Position numbers and translations under genes: made by a program | Part shown: one piece after another, positions 44,998 through 55,912 of the stretch | How the letters are laid out: every line of letters starts with the position of its first letter | Position numbering within the stretch: the first letter of the stretch is position 1 | From: Vibrio coralliirubri | GTDB taxonomy: Bacteria; Pseudomonadota; Gammaproteobacteria; Enterobacterales; Vibrionaceae | DNA: 64,000 nucleotides | Direction: 5' to 3' | Assembly (NCBI RefSeq): GCF_024347375.1 | Contig: NZ_AP025471.1 | Coordinates: 744,001 to 808,000, forward strand | The notes under the pieces: model-generated | Seen by the model: the letters and a program-made list of their open reading frames with translations, nothing else | Database searches by the model: none | Told to the model about the DNA's origin: nothing

Positions 44998-45354
44998 TTA
45001 GTACGAAGCAATAACCAAGAAACCAGAACCTAACAGAGTCACCATCGCGGGAATACCATCCTTCCACGTATCGAATCTCAAGTGAAAGTAAATCGCCCCT
45101 AGTGTAGTACTCGCTAATATCAAACCTCCCATCATTTGCGTATGTTCAGGTGCTAAACCAACCAAAGCACAGAGCAACAACACGGCTCCCGAAAACTCAA
45201 CCATGCCAACTAGAAACATGATCACTCGGTTTAATCCATAGCTTTTAAAAAAACCAAGTTGGATTTCAAACACTTTACGCTGCCAAGCAAGTGTCTTGAT
45301 TGAGCTTGCCAATAAAAAGAACACCACCAGTAATACACTCACCACTGAAATCAT
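44998..45354 (-). CDS. DoxX-family membrane protein
   Basis: A 118-residue protein with four predicted helices and DoxX-like features (FFLLASSIKTLAWQRKVFEIQLGFFKSYGL...MVEFSGAVLLLCALVGL). Function unknown; DoxX proteins are often associated with redox or aromatic metabolism. The start at 45354 (MISVVSVLL) follows AAGGTGGCAAT; the longer frame to 45396 adds an unlikely leader. It is divergent from a LysR-type regulator, which may control it. Confidence 0.78.
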   Translation of the reverse strand: MISVVSVLLVVFFLLASSIKTLAWQRKVFEIQLGFFKSYGLNRVIMFLVGMVEFSGAVLLLCALVGLAPEHTQMMGGLILASTTLGAIYFHLRFDTWKDGIPAMVTLLGSGFLVIASY

Positions 45355-45495
45355 ATTGCCACCTTTCTTAAGAATTATTAACGTCAATGGGATCATTTAA
45401 CCATTCATAAATCGAACGATAAATGCTAATTTTACGATAGTTAAGATTCCATTTTGGAATGATTAAGTTTAGATAGCAGACATAAGGCAAGTAGA

Positions 45496-46392
45496 ATGGA
45501 TAAAATTGAGTGTATTCGTATCTTCGTGGAAACTGCGCAGCTAAATAGTTTTACTGCTACTGCCAATAAACTCGATATGACACAAAGTGCCGTCAGTAAA
45601 AAGATTGCGTGGTTAGAAAGTGATTTAGGAATGACACTGTTTCAGCGAAACAGTCGCAAAATATCCCTAACCCATGCAGGAAAAGACTACCTCACTTATT
45701 GTGTCCGCTTCCTAGAAGAAATGTCCGCAATAGAAAGTCAGCTCAAACGAGAAACCGAGTCTGTAGAAGGTGAATTAAAAATATCCGCTCCAAGTGCCTT
45801 TTCAACCATGTTACTCAGTGAATCGCTTCAAGCATTCATTGAACAACACCCGGGGATACGGGTTAATCTCAGCGTTGACGACCGCATCGTTAACCTCAAT
45901 GATCACAATATCGATGTCGCCATCCGCGCATCACAGCTGAAAGACTCAGGGCTAAAAGCGCGCTTGCTGTTTAATAACAAAGTTCACTACTTCGCATCAC
46001 CTGAATACCTAGAGAAACACGGAGCACCGCAACAGCCACAAGAACTGAGCAAACACCAGTGCTTGACCTATTCACTGATGACGCCTGCGAATGAGTGGCG
46101 TTTTACCGACAAGAGCCACAAGGCCAACAGTATCAGAGTAAATCAAATATTCACTTCAGACAGCCCAGAAATGCTGCTTAAGATGTCTCGTCAAGGTTTA
46201 GGTATTGTCGCTTTGCCGAATTGGATGGGTAAAGAGTTTGTAGAGAAAGGGGAATTAATACGATTATTAGCGGATTGGAGTAATGACCAGCTACCAATGT
46301 ACGCGGTGTATCATGCGAGCGACTATTTGCCCCAAAGGATCCGAGTGTTTATCGATTTTCTTGCGGATTATTTGAGTTCAAGAAATAGTTAA
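45496..46392 (+). CDS. LysR-family transcriptional regulator
   Basis: A 298-residue LTTR: winged HTH at the N-terminus (FVETAQLNSFTATANKLDMTQSAVSKKIAWLESDLGMTLFQR) and a substrate-binding domain from about 90, with the CrgA/PA0477-like features SVDDRIVNLNDHNIDVAIRA. Divergent from the DoxX gene, 141 bases apart, a usual LysR/target arrangement. Inducer unknown. Confidence 0.88.
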   Translation: MDKIECIRIFVETAQLNSFTATANKLDMTQSAVSKKIAWLESDLGMTLFQRNSRKISLTHAGKDYLTYCVRFLEEMSAIESQLKRETESVEGELKISAPSAFSTMLLSESLQAFIEQHPGIRVNLSVDDRIVNLNDHNIDVAIRASQLKDSGLKARLLFNNKVHYFASPEYLEKHGAPQQPQELSKHQCLTYSLMTPANEWRFTDKSHKANSIRVNQIFTSDSPEMLLKMSRQGLGIVALPNWMGKEFVEKGELIRLLADWSNDQLPMYAVYHASDYLPQRIRVFIDFLADYLSSRNS

Positions 46393-46443
46393 AGCTCTAA
46401 GAACAGCTAGAGCTCAACTGAGATCGATAGCTAAGATAAAGTC

Positions 46444-46737
46444 TTAGCCCATTACATCCTTGCGCTGATCAACGCATTCATAAGAGCCCATTTCGAACTC
46501 ACGACAGATCCATGGTCGGTTTTCGTAGATAGTACACATCAGTGTTTCTCTATCCACCGCAGAACACCAGCCGTCATCTAAGCGCTTCATGGTTTCACCG
46601 CCCCATTCATCGTAAGCGATGTGCTCTTCAGGTACGCCCGTATCTGTGATGATCATAACCTCTAAGCGACAACAGCATGCCTGACAATTGGCACAGGTTA
46701 CTTCGGGTTCGGTTACGTTCTTTATCTCTATCGTCAT
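46444..46737 (-). CDS. YkgJ-family cysteine-cluster protein
   Basis: A 97-residue protein with many conserved Cys: CANCQACCCRLEV at the N-terminus, then GWCSAVDRETLMCTIYENRPWICREFEMGSYECVD. This is the zinc/iron-chelating YkgJ/UPF0153 pattern. Probably binds an Fe-S cluster or zinc; biochemical role unknown. Monocistronic. Confidence 0.85.
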   Translation of the reverse strand: MTIEIKNVTEPEVTCANCQACCCRLEVMIITDTGVPEEHIAYDEWGGETMKRLDDGWCSAVDRETLMCTIYENRPWICREFEMGSYECVDQRKDVMG

Positions 46738-46912
46738 AAGTGACTACACTGCTAAATTTTGCGTATAGTAATCGAAACCGCCCGCTACGGCTAATAAAGA
46801 TAGTGCGGCGCGGGGTTTTCGTTGATGTAGAAATAACAATGGGCGCTGTGATTCACTCACAACACCCATAATATTTCGACTTTTCAGCGCGGCTTATCGC
46901 CACAAGCTCTAT

Positions 46913-48097
46913 TTAGAATAGGCTCGCGAAGAACAGCTTAACGTAGTCCATTAAACGTTTGAACAAACCGCCCTGCTCAACCGCTTCCAGCGCGATCAAA
47001 GGCTGAGTTTGAACATCTTCACCATCAACGGTGTAATGAACCACACCTAGAGTTTGACCTTCTGCTATTGGCGCTTTCAGTTCAGAGTTAAGCTCGATAG
47101 ATGCAGTCAGCTTTTTACTGTCCGACTTAGGCAACGTAATGAACGTGTCTTCTGCCACACCTAGTTTCAATGTGTCTTGCTCACCAAACCATACCTTCTC
47201 TTCAGCCACTTGATCGCCGCCTTTGTGCGGGTTTAGTGTATCGAAGAAACGGAAACCATAGCTCAACAGCTGTTTGCTGTCTGATTCACGGCTCTTAACG
47301 CTTGATGCGCCCATCACAACCGCGATAAGTCTCATCTCGCCTTGTGTCGCTGAACTCGCCAAACTGTAGCCAGCACCAGAAGTGTAGCCCGTTTTCATGC
47401 CATCAACGGTTAAGCTTCTATCACGCAACAAGCCATTACGGTTGTGTTGAGTGATGCCGTTGTAACTGAAAGAACGCTCGCTGTATAAGCCATACACATC
47501 CGGTAAATCACGAATAATGGCACGACCGAGTAACGCGATATCGTAAGGAGTCGAATAGAGATCGTCAGCGTCTAAACCATGTGCATTGGCAAAATGGGTG
47601 TTTTCTAGCTTCAGAGAGGTCGCCCAAGAGTTCATCAGGTCGACGAATGCATCTTGCGAGCCCGCAACGTGTTCCGCTATCGCAACACTTGCATCGTTAC
47701 CTGATTGAATAATCAAGCCACGGTAAAGATCCATCATTGCTACATCGGTATTTACTTCGATGAACATTTTTGAAGAGTCTGGGAAGTTCTTCGCCCACGC
47801 ATTTTCGCTGATTCGTACTTGATCGTCAGCAGAGATGTTGCCTCGCTTCATCTCTTGACCTGCCACATAGCTGGTCATCAGTTTGGTCAAGCTCGCTGGG
47901 TTTAACTTAGTGTGTGCGTTTTTTTCTACCAGCACATCACCAGAATTAAAATCAATTAACACATACCCTTTTGCGCCTAGGCTAGGTGGGCTTGGTACTA
48001 TAGAAGGTGCTGCGATAGCTGTATTACTTACCATCGCGGCGTTACTTACAATGAATATACTTAATAGAGGGAGAGAGTATTTGGAAAACAGTTTCAT
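46913..48097 (-). CDS. dacA: D-alanyl-D-alanine carboxypeptidase, PBP5/6 (DacA) type
   Basis: A 394-residue penicillin-binding protein trimming the terminal D-Ala of peptidoglycan pentapeptides. It has a signal peptide (about 1-30), catalytic S69-x-x-K72 (ASLTKLM), S132-G-N134, and K235-T-G (MKTGYTS). The C-terminal PBP5_C domain (about 290-380) is followed by an amphipathic anchor helix (GGLFKRLMDYVKLFFASLF). All active-site motifs are intact. The symbol follows family; it could be a paralogue of the chromosome I enzyme. Confidence 0.88.
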   Translation of the reverse strand: MKLFSKYSLPLLSIFIVSNAAMVSNTAIAAPSIVPSPPSLGAKGYVLIDFNSGDVLVEKNAHTKLNPASLTKLMTSYVAGQEMKRGNISADDQVRISENAWAKNFPDSSKMFIEVNTDVAMMDLYRGLIIQSGNDASVAIAEHVAGSQDAFVDLMNSWATSLKLENTHFANAHGLDADDLYSTPYDIALLGRAIIRDLPDVYGLYSERSFSYNGITQHNRNGLLRDRSLTVDGMKTGYTSGAGYSLASSATQGEMRLIAVVMGASSVKSRESDSKQLLSYGFRFFDTLNPHKGGDQVAEEKVWFGEQDTLKLGVAEDTFITLPKSDSKKLTASIELNSELKAPIAEGQTLGVVHYTVDGEDVQTQPLIALEAVEQGGLFKRLMDYVKLFFASLF

Positions 48098-48275
48098 TGA
48101 ATCAAACCTAAGTTAACGTTTTGAGCAGTATAGACAAATGCTAGCAAAAGAAGCGCGAACTTTACGTTGCTTTACGTATTTGTACCATTCGTTACAAATA
48201 AAAAAGTATAATCTGCGATCTGACCATATTTTCAACAACTAATATTTACTCAACGAATGCATTCAACGCCCAATG

Positions 48276-48863
48276 CTATCGCTCAGGCATGCGTCTAAAT
48301 AACATTTCAACAAAGCCAGTAACACGCTGTTTGCTCTCGCTTGGCTCTAAATCAGGTTGGATGCCAGATTGTGCTAATGCTTGCCATTGTACGACCTCTG
48401 AGTTAGGTACGAAAAACGCAATGTACAACGATCCTTTCTCCGCAACTTTACCTTCACCATCGTAAAATGGCACACCAGTAGATAGCTTAATCGCATCGAA
48501 GATAGACTCATCGTTCAGTTCCGATTCTTCCGCTAATCCAAAGCCTACAACAACATCGCCGACACCATCCTGCTTTAACTGATAACCTTTACTTGAGAGC
48601 TGTTCTTGAATCGAATCACGCACTAAATCGGTTACCACGGTTTCATCGTATTTTTGAGAAAGGTAAACCTTTTCAGATTCAGGGTGCCAGGAGTACGTCA
48701 TCACGCCGTGTTTCATGAAATCAAAGTCACCGCTAGTGACCACACCATAATTGTGTGTGGGTGGTATTTCTTGCGAAGTGCATGCGGTCAGCCCAATAGC
48801 CATCAAAGCCAATAGTGCTGCTTTTTTTATGCTTTTTGTTGCACAAATGGATCGTTTTATCAT
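48276..48863 (-). CDS. DUF4136-type lipoprotein
   Basis: A 195-residue protein with a long lipoprotein signal ending GLTAC (C28), then a domain resembling DUF4136 (FDFMKHGVMTYSWHPES..., TDLVRDSIQEQLSSKGYQL, GDVVVGFGLAEESEL, SLYIAFF, FRRMPER). Function unknown, outer-membrane or periplasm-facing. Monocistronic. Confidence 0.77.
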   Translation of the reverse strand: MIKRSICATKSIKKAALLALMAIGLTACTSQEIPPTHNYGVVTSGDFDFMKHGVMTYSWHPESEKVYLSQKYDETVVTDLVRDSIQEQLSSKGYQLKQDGVGDVVVGFGLAEESELNDESIFDAIKLSTGVPFYDGEGKVAEKGSLYIAFFVPNSEVVQWQALAQSGIQPDLEPSESKQRVTGFVEMLFRRMPER

Positions 48864-49131
48864 TCGAGGCTTCCTTACCTATATAAGAATAACTATCAAT
48901 TCAACCTCCAACATAAATAGTAATTATGTTAATAGAAAGGTCATTAAACGTTTGCGTAATCGCTAACCTTCACTTCTGTCTGTTTTGGGGGTTTAATCAC
49001 AAAAACAGAGTTGGTATAGTTCTCCCCGTTAAACAAAACCAGACCATTCGAGGCACGGAGCTTCCTCAATCATCTCATGAAGAGAAGAATTGGTACCGAC
49101 AAAGTATCGGCAAATTTAAGAGGGTCAAACA

Positions 49132-49386
49132 ATGGAATTCAATATGGTTGAAATTTTAGGTTACGCTGCGTCTATTATGGTCGCAATTTCATTAACAATG
49201 AAAGATATCGTTCGTCTGCGTGTCCTTAACTTTATTGGCTGTGCACTCTTCACAGCATACGGCATCATGATTGACGCATGGCCAGTTGCAGCCACCAACG
49301 GCTTTATCGCTTGTGTAAACATCTACTTCCTTGCAAAAATGCAAAAGGAAAAAAAAACGGAAGCGATGAAAGCAGCGAAAGCTTAA
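49132..49386 (+). CDS. YgjV-like small membrane protein
   Basis: An 84-residue protein with about three membrane helices (VEILGYAASIMVAISLTMKDIVRLRVLNFIGCALFTAYGIMIDAWPVAATNGFIACVNIYFLAKM) and a Lys-rich tail. This is the YgjV/SWEET-like short form. The start at 49132 follows AGAGGGTC. A terminator follows. Function unknown. Confidence 0.78.
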   Translation: MEFNMVEILGYAASIMVAISLTMKDIVRLRVLNFIGCALFTAYGIMIDAWPVAATNGFIACVNIYFLAKMQKEKKTEAMKAAKA

Positions 49387-49415
49387 ATTAGCGATTAGCC
49401 TTTCAAATAATTCTG

Positions 49416-49452
49416 AAAAAGCCCAAATAGAGCGATCTATTTGGGCTTTTTT
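49416..49452. terminator. Strong terminator after the YgjV-like gene
   Basis: AAAAAGCCCAAATAG - agcgat - CTATTTGGGCTTTTTT, a 15-bp perfect stem, usable both ways. Confidence 0.9.
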
Positions 49453-49521
49453 GTCTCTGTCGTTCTCAATAGCTCGATTTGTGTGAACAAAACTTTTCAA
49501 TCCAACAAGTCTTTCAACCGA

Positions 49522-50942
49522 TCACATGTAAGCAACGTGATATTCCTTCTCTCGATACGCTTGAGTGTTGTTACGTCCACTCTCTTTTGCTTGATAAAGC
49601 GCTTTGTCGGCTTTATCGATAGCGGTTTCAATATCAGTCAGTGCTTGGGTATGGCAACAACCAGCACTGATTGTTACTGGCGACACTAAGCCTTGAAGTT
49701 GCTCAACACATAGCCGTAACGCCTCTGATAACTCGAATAACTCATGTTCATCACAATCAAACGACGACGGTTAACAAATCTCTTAAGTGACTTTGCGACC
49801 GCACAGATAACTCGATCGCCTTGAGCGTGACCATATTGATCATTGACCCGTTTGAAATGGTCAATATCAAGCAAGATGACGCCGACATTCGTTATCGGAT
49901 AAGGTGAATTCTGAGTAATTTTCAGTTTTAGCTGCTCGATAAAACTCCGTCGACTAGGAAGCCCAGTAAGGTAATCGAGGCTTGCTACATCCAGGATTTT
50001 AAGATGACGATGCCGCAGGTAAAGCACCAACACGACAATAATGCTCAACAAACTTACAACCAAAGCCGTCAAACTAATAAACAACAGGCTATGATTTCGA
50101 TTAAGCTCTTGCTCTAAGATACCTGCAGAAATGACCCAATTAAGATAAGGGTAAAACTTATAGAAGATTTTTTTGTTGGTCGTGCCGCTATCACTGGAAA
50201 TCGAGTAACTGAATTGACCTTCTGGTTTGGTGGCGATTCGATCAATTAGCAGTTCAGACGAGTAGCCTATTAAGGATTTCAATGATTTATGTTCATAATC
50301 CGGATGAAGCACTAAGTTACCTTGCAGATCGACAATGTACACATATCCGCTATCACCAAACGCGTACTTTCTAAGTTTGTCTTTTAAACCCTCAAGATCG
50401 ACCAAATACATCAGTTCTTCTTTATAGGTCGTCGCAACCAAAGTATTACCACTTGGGAGCCTCATCGAATATGCGACTTTGGCTCTACGGCTTATTTCAT
50501 GCGGATTAGCGTGAAAGTACTCGATCATGCCAGAGTCAATGGTGAGCTGTTTTTGGATATGAGTAAGATGCCCGCGCTTCTGACCTTGCAAGAATGGATG
50601 GTAGAGATGGACGCCTTGGGGTGACATCAAATAGATATAACCCGACTGTCCAATATGCAATTCACGGGCAATTTGGCTTACCTGTTCAACTTCTTGTTCT
50701 GGCGTGGTATGCCATACATGGGACGCAACGGTATCCGTAATTCCTTTAAGATATGTCTTTATCGCCTCATTAACTGTGGTGTCGACAATATCGTAACTCG
50801 CGTTCACAATCGTACGAAAAAACAATTGGTTAGATTCCAACAATGACCTTTCCGTTCGATTGAATTGAAAGGCCGAAAGAATCATCGACACGACGGCGAG
50901 CGCTATAGAAAAATTAAGAATGTATTTACGTCTGACTTTCAA
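49522..50942 (-). pseudogene. Broken diguanylate cyclase (dCache-GGDEF) gene
   Basis: The open frame at 49686-50942 encodes an N-terminal helix (10-27), a dCache-type sensor (about 35-280; two YIYLM/YVYIVD repeats), a second helix (about 285-309) and a GGDEF domain that starts normally (LDYLTGLPSRRSF, VGVILLDIDHFKRVNDQYGHAQGDRV). After N391 (about 49770) the domain is lost. The rest of it (DEHELFELSEALRLCVEQLQG ... SAGCCHTQALTDI ... DKADKALYQAKESGRNN) continues in another frame to a stop at 49522. The intervening RYGGDEF segment is absent from both frames. This suggests a small deletion that removed the active site and shifted the frame. Confidence 0.83.
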
Positions 50943-51065
50943 GATTACCCCGTAGATTTATAATTTCAGGTAACGCTGTGACTTCTCTTATATACAGACT
51001 GTTTTATATCATGTTTTTATTTTTTACTGAACGAGTGTCGATATTTTCAAGGGTTTCTGTCAATC

Positions 51066-52527
51066 CCACTTTAAAATGTCCTCATTTGTCCCAAATAGAA
51101 ATGTCCCCTTGTTAGGTCTTTCGACTGGAAGCTTTGAATGGTTCGGTGAGGACAGGGTTGATGGCTCGAGGCGCTGTTTGAAGGGCTCTTTGTTGTGCAC
51201 GGCGCTTGGGGGCTTTCTTACTGCGGGTTCGTTGCTGTTGTTGTTCGAATTCTTCTTGTTGTTGCTGAGCAAATTTTAAAACTTGGCCGAGGCGTTTGTT
51301 GTCGACGATTTGGGTTTGTTGAACGTGCTCGAGTTTGTCGAAGGTTTTGAATTCGAGTTTTCGATGCCCGTATTGGATGGCGATTTCACCGTTTGGGTAG
51401 TCGAGTATCTTGACATGTTCGTGCGCTAGTCGGCTGTTTTCTTCAGTAGGTTCAATGAGATAAATCACTTTATCGTATTGAAATGTCAGCGACTTTGAGA
51501 GCTTGCGGGTTTCTTGCCAACTGAAAATATCGTCGAGTTCTTGCTTGGACTCTCGAACCGGGCGATGCATGTCTTTTGGGTATTGAGCGGGCTTAGCAAA
51601 GCGATGGTTAAAATCGGCGATGAAGTAGGGAAGCCAGGCGTTGGCTTGTTCGATGGTGTCGATACCTTGTAAGCGCATCTCTTTAACCAGTCGGTCTTGC
51701 AGCGTGAGGTTGGCTCGCTCAACGCGGCCTTTGGCTTGGGAGCTGTTGGCACAGATGAGTTCTATGGCCAGTTCTTTCAGCACGCGCCCGTATTGAGTTT
51801 GGCCAACTTGTTTGTGTTTCTCCTGATTCACTCGAAAAATTGAGTGCTTGTCACTGTAAAATGCGATGGGTTTACCGTGCTCATTGAGGTATTCACGCGT
51901 GGTCAACATGTAGTCAAATGCGGATTCTGTCTCGCTGAATCTTAGGTTCATCAAACGGCCAGTCGCATCATCAATGAACACCAATAGGCAGCATTTGTCG
52001 CTGCGGCCTTCAAACCAGTCATGATGGGAGCCGTCAATTTGGATAAGTTCACCCAAGCAATCACGACGGTAACGAGGCTGATAGACTCGAGGTTTGCGTT
52101 GTGAATGTGGAAGCCACAGTCCGTCGGCGATCATCCATTGACGGAGTGTTTCTTTAGAGACGGATAGATTGTGTCGTTCAGTCAGTTTTTCCAGAGCGAA
52201 CGTTGGTGAGAAGTCAGAGTAATGCTCACGGATAAGTTTCAGTATTTCAATTCTGAAATGTTCTGAGTAGCGTCGATTACTTGGGCGTCCACGCGCTGCG
52301 TGTGTAAGACTTTGAGCACCAAGAGAGACCAGTTTGTTCACCAAACGTCGGATATGGCGCGCAGACAGATTCAAAATTATAGCGGCGTCAACTTGGCGTA
52401 GTCGTTTTTCACGTACGTCAGTAAGCACCTTGAATCGATGAATATCTTTTTCACTCATAGTAATAAGCATCCGGATAACTCCTAAGCAGACCAATATAGG
52501 TAAGCTTAGGAGGACATTTTAAAATGG
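51066..52527 (-). mobile_element. ISNCY-family insertion sequence
   Basis: An element of about 1462 bp with 18-bp terminal inverted repeats CCAYTTTAAAATGTCCTC, one mismatch at Y (51066-51083 and 52510-52527). Copies of AATGTCC recur near both ends. It contains one transposase gene. No target duplication seen. The boundaries are drawn at the inverted repeats and could be a few bases longer. It lies upstream of the broken GGDEF gene. Confidence 0.8.
51112..52470 (-). CDS. ISNCY-family transposase
   Basis: A 452-residue transposase. The N-terminal HTH (LRQVDAAIILNLSARHIRRLVNKL) is followed by a second HTH-like part (SVSKETLRQWMIADGLW), then an RNase H-like DDE domain with QIDGSHHDWFEGR, VFIDDATGRLM and NSSQAKGRVERANLTLQDRLVKEM (catalytic D, D, E). 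The C-terminus is very Gln/Arg/Lys-rich. The start at 52470 (MLITMSEKD) follows TAGGAGTTATCCGG. The frame is intact. Confidence 0.9.
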   Translation of the reverse strand: MLITMSEKDIHRFKVLTDVREKRLRQVDAAIILNLSARHIRRLVNKLVSLGAQSLTHAARGRPSNRRYSEHFRIEILKLIREHYSDFSPTFALEKLTERHNLSVSKETLRQWMIADGLWLPHSQRKPRVYQPRYRRDCLGELIQIDGSHHDWFEGRSDKCCLLVFIDDATGRLMNLRFSETESAFDYMLTTREYLNEHGKPIAFYSDKHSIFRVNQEKHKQVGQTQYGRVLKELAIELICANSSQAKGRVERANLTLQDRLVKEMRLQGIDTIEQANAWLPYFIADFNHRFAKPAQYPKDMHRPVRESKQELDDIFSWQETRKLSKSLTFQYDKVIYLIEPTEENSRLAHEHVKILDYPNGEIAIQYGHRKLEFKTFDKLEHVQQTQIVDNKRLGQVLKFAQQQQEEFEQQQQRTRSKKAPKRRAQQRALQTAPRAINPVLTEPFKASSRKT

Positions 52528-52589
52528 CTCAAACCGGACATTACTAAATTGCTCTAACAGTTTCTATACGCAATCTGTGACTTATGACA

Positions 52590-52621
52590 AAAACGCCGAA
52601 CTGGATTCAGTTCGGCGTTTT
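52590..52621. terminator. Terminator downstream of the chitodextrinase gene
   Basis: AAAACGCCGAACTG - gatt - CAGTTCGGCGTTTT, a 14-bp perfect stem about 125 bases beyond the chitodextrinase stop and about 60 bases outside the ISNCY element. Confidence 0.85.
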
Positions 52622-52744
52622 AATTTTACGTCTGAATTGATGACTTAATTTATACTAACATCCTGATAAATAGACTTAAAAGCATTCGCATTTATTACCT
52701 ATTACTACGCTCTATTGTCTATAAAGAGATTACTTAGCATTAAA

Positions 52745-55700
52745 TTAAGAACAAACTTGAGTCCAGCTACCGTCGCTACCCGGTTCAGAACTTGTCCACC
52801 AGTTTGCTTGATAAACACTACCGTTATGAACCACTTGGTCGCCTGTGTTTGCGTGGCTTGGGTTACCCGCCCAATCTTTCTGAGGTAAGTCTGGGTAAAC
52901 CGCTAAACCCGCCGTATCACATGTACCTGGGTTGGTGCCGCCATCGCCAGGGTTACTGCCACCTGAACTGATATCACCTAATGGTAGATCTGGCTGCTCG
53001 AAGCTAAACGCGTAATCAACGCCACCGACATTCACCGCGTAGTTAGCAGGTCCAGAAATTGGCAAGTAATACACCATGTCTAACTCATACACACCACCAG
53101 CTGGAAGCTCTTCCCATGTAGGCAACGTAAACGCCACTCGGTGCATGGTTCCATCTAATCCACCGATGTTATCCGCACGAGTATGACCCGAAGCAATCAC
53201 CGTCAAACCACCACCCGATTGATCTTTTGCATTGTCAGGCGCAGACACCGGAATATCGAATTGGAACTCGGTACCGCCCGGAAGTGCTTGGCCTGTGTTG
53301 TTTGTAAACGTGATCTTAGGGTTAATTGGGTAGTTTTGGTCACCGACTTTGAAGCCACCAACCGATACCGAAATATCTAATGCTTCTGTTGGAATAGCCC
53401 CCGTCGCTACTTTGTTTCCATATGGAGTCGCAGACTTAAACTTATCGTAGATAGCTTTCGTCATGGTGTTACCCATGTGGAACTCACCGTTACCACTATT
53501 ACACGCTTGCTCAGTCGTATCGATAGACGTTCGGTTGCCATTCGCATCGAGTACATAACAGTTATAATCCCCTGCTAGTTCCCAGAACATGATGCCGCCG
53601 ATCTCTTTGTCGATAACGTAGTCCGCTTTCACGTCGATAGACTGTTTATCTTCCGTTGAAAGGAATACGCCCTTCTCTGCGTTCCACAACCAAGGTGCAA
53701 CTGCCACGCTGTCGTAGTTTCTCGTGTAAGTGCCCGTTAGAACATCTGAAGGATCATTCACAGGATCAAGCTTGTAAGCTTCAGCGTAAGAACCCCAAAT
53801 ACCTTTCTCTAGGTTCTTCGCATGCCACATAGGGTTAGAACCCGCGCCCATTTCGTTACCTTTTGGATCGGTATCGTGCCACATGTTATCGATACCAATT
53901 GCGCCATGGCCACAGTTGTTTTTCTCGCCTTCACCCGTACCCGCTGAACATTCAGATTGGTTTGGCAGTGCTGCTCGGCCCCAAAGACCATTCTCACCAC
54001 CCGTTACGCCTTGCCAACCACGAGTGTAGTAAGGCACACCTATGTTAATACGGCCTGCTGGCATAGAACCACGGAAGTAATGGTAAGCCCAATCCGTGTT
54101 CAGATAACCAATACCACCGTAAGCCGCCGTGTCGTATACGTTCCACTGCGCTAGCTCTGAATCTTTACCTGTATCAAACAAGGCAGCGTTATGACCAACG
54201 TGATCGTTCCACGCACCGTGAAGGTCGTAAGACATGATGTTTACGTAATCGAGGTACTTGGTTACATCGAATGTTTCCATACCGCGTAACAGGTAACCAG
54301 AAGAAGGCGCCGCGATCGTTAACATGTAGTGATTGCCATCTTGCGCAGAGGCAGCGTCGAGCTTCTCACGTAGCACTTTCATCAACACTTGGTACGAAGC
54401 CCACAGGTATTGACGACGTGGTTCCATGAAGTCTTTATCGTATGGATTACCGGCACCCGCCATTGAGGTTGGGTATTCGTAATCGATATCCAGACCATCG
54501 AACTGATACTTACGCAGCATTTCAACAGCGGAAGTTGCGAATGTTTCGATACCTTGATGATTGATAGAGCCATCGGCGTTGGTTGTCATTGTGTAGAAAC
54601 CACCATCAGCCACTCGGCTGCCGTCAGTGGCGAAGTGACCACCGGTTTCTGCCCAACCACCGATTGAGATTAGCGTTTTCACGCCGTGTTTTTTCTTCGC
54701 TGTCGCTAATGCACCAAAGTGACCTTTGAAGCCTAATGCAGGATCAACTTCCACACCCGGCCACTCTTTGCCAACCGCTGCGTTTTCAGGATCATTCACA
54801 TCACCGACGTTTACTTTGCCATCTGAGCCGATGCTCACAAAAGCGTAGTTAATGTGTGTAAGTTGTTCCCAAGGGATGTCATTTACTAAGTAAGCAGCTT
54901 GTGGGTCATCCCCTGCACGCCAACTTGTGAAGTAACCAATGACACGACGTGGGTGATCTGCGCCCATTTTCTCACGGCCTTCATCATCGTAAATCGTACA
55001 GTAAGGAACATCGACACCTTGAGTTTGATACAAGCCATCAGGGCGACATGTGCTCACTGTTGGAGCGCCGTTCACAGTCAACGATACCAACGCAGAATCT
55101 GCAGTCGCACCTTGGTCGTCTGTTGCTTTCGCGTAAACCGCTAAAGAACCCGCTTGAGTCGTTGTGTAATCTAACGTGTAAGGGCTCGTTGCAGCAGTGC
55201 CAACAAGAGCACCAGCCACATAGAAATCAACCTTATCAACCGTGCCATCGCTATCTGCTGCCGTTGCTGTCAGTGTGACTACACCACCAACATCAACAGA
55301 TGTCGCTGAAAGTGCAACTGAAACTGTCGGTGCTTCATTCCCTGGTTGTGCTGAATCAACAGAAACAGAAACCGCACTTGCAACACTTGCTGCGCCTTCA
55401 TTATCCGTTGCAACAACAGAGACCTGATGATTACCCGACGTTGCAGCCCAAGTCGCTTCGAAAGGTGCCGCTGTGACTACCGCAACTGATGTGCCATCAA
55501 CAAAGAACTCAACCGAAGCCACACTGCCATCAGAGTCTAGCGCTGTTGCACTCAACACAACATTGTCGCCTTCAGTAATCGCGTCAGAAGCAGAGGGAGC
55601 CGTTAGTGAAGCAGTTGGTACTTCATTCGGCGTACCGCCACCTCCGTCGCCGCTACACACATCCACTTTCTTCCATTGTGCGTAGTCGCCTTCAAATTGG

Positions 55701-55912
55701 CTTGGGTTGTTATTTTGATTCCAGTAATTTGCCGTATAAGCACTGCCGTCATGTGAAACCTGATCACCACCTGTGTATACAGTGGCAGAGTTCCACGTTT
55801 CTAGCGTTGAGCAATCCACAGCCGCATAGCTGTTGAACGCCATTAAGCATGACGCGGTGAGCGTACTGAGTGTAAAAACCTTCTTGGCCACTCTTCCTTG
55901 ATTTAGGTGCAT
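52745..55912 (-). CDS. GH18 chitodextrinase/chitinase (EndoI-like), multidomain
   Basis: A 1055-residue exported glycosidase. In order: signal peptide (1-30); chitin-binding CBM5/12-like domain (about 34-86, with W40, Y64-W65, W80); two Ig-like repeats (about 98-187 and 193-281); a GH18 catalytic domain (about 320-840) with the D472-x-x-D475-x-D477-x-E479 motif ([12 protein letters not shown]479 the acid); a C-terminal beta domain; a Gly/Ser/Pro linker; and a second CBM5/12 (about 1003-1055). Length and order match Vibrio chitodextrinases such as V. furnissii EndoI and V. cholerae VCA0700. It cleaves soluble chitin oligosaccharides. Confidence 0.9.
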   Translation of the reverse strand: MHLNQGRVAKKVFTLSTLTASCLMAFNSYAAVDCSTLETWNSATVYTGGDQVSHDGSAYTANYWNQNNNPSQFEGDYAQWKKVDVCSGDGGGGTPNEVPTASLTAPSASDAITEGDNVVLSATALDSDGSVASVEFFVDGTSVAVVTAAPFEATWAATSGNHQVSVVATDNEGAASVASAVSVSVDSAQPGNEAPTVSVALSATSVDVGGVVTLTATAADSDGTVDKVDFYVAGALVGTAATSPYTLDYTTTQAGSLAVYAKATDDQGATADSALVSLTVNGAPTVSTCRPDGLYQTQGVDVPYCTIYDDEGREKMGADHPRRVIGYFTSWRAGDDPQAAYLVNDIPWEQLTHINYAFVSIGSDGKVNVGDVNDPENAAVGKEWPGVEVDPALGFKGHFGALATAKKKHGVKTLISIGGWAETGGHFATDGSRVADGGFYTMTTNADGSINHQGIETFATSAVEMLRKYQFDGLDIDYEYPTSMAGAGNPYDKDFMEPRRQYLWASYQVLMKVLREKLDAASAQDGNHYMLTIAAPSSGYLLRGMETFDVTKYLDYVNIMSYDLHGAWNDHVGHNAALFDTGKDSELAQWNVYDTAAYGGIGYLNTDWAYHYFRGSMPAGRINIGVPYYTRGWQGVTGGENGLWGRAALPNQSECSAGTGEGEKNNCGHGAIGIDNMWHDTDPKGNEMGAGSNPMWHAKNLEKGIWGSYAEAYKLDPVNDPSDVLTGTYTRNYDSVAVAPWLWNAEKGVFLSTEDKQSIDVKADYVIDKEIGGIMFWELAGDYNCYVLDANGNRTSIDTTEQACNSGNGEFHMGNTMTKAIYDKFKSATPYGNKVATGAIPTEALDISVSVGGFKVGDQNYPINPKITFTNNTGQALPGGTEFQFDIPVSAPDNAKDQSGGGLTVIASGHTRADNIGGLDGTMHRVAFTLPTWEELPAGGVYELDMVYYLPISGPANYAVNVGGVDYAFSFEQPDLPLGDISSGGSNPGDGGTNPGTCDTAGLAVYPDLPQKDWAGNPSHANTGDQVVHNGSVYQANWWTSSEPGSDGSWTQVCS

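Noticed and set aside
44998..45396. DoxX-LysR pair as a known named system
   Set aside because: The arrangement is typical of LysR and target, but no specific inducer or operator could be identified.
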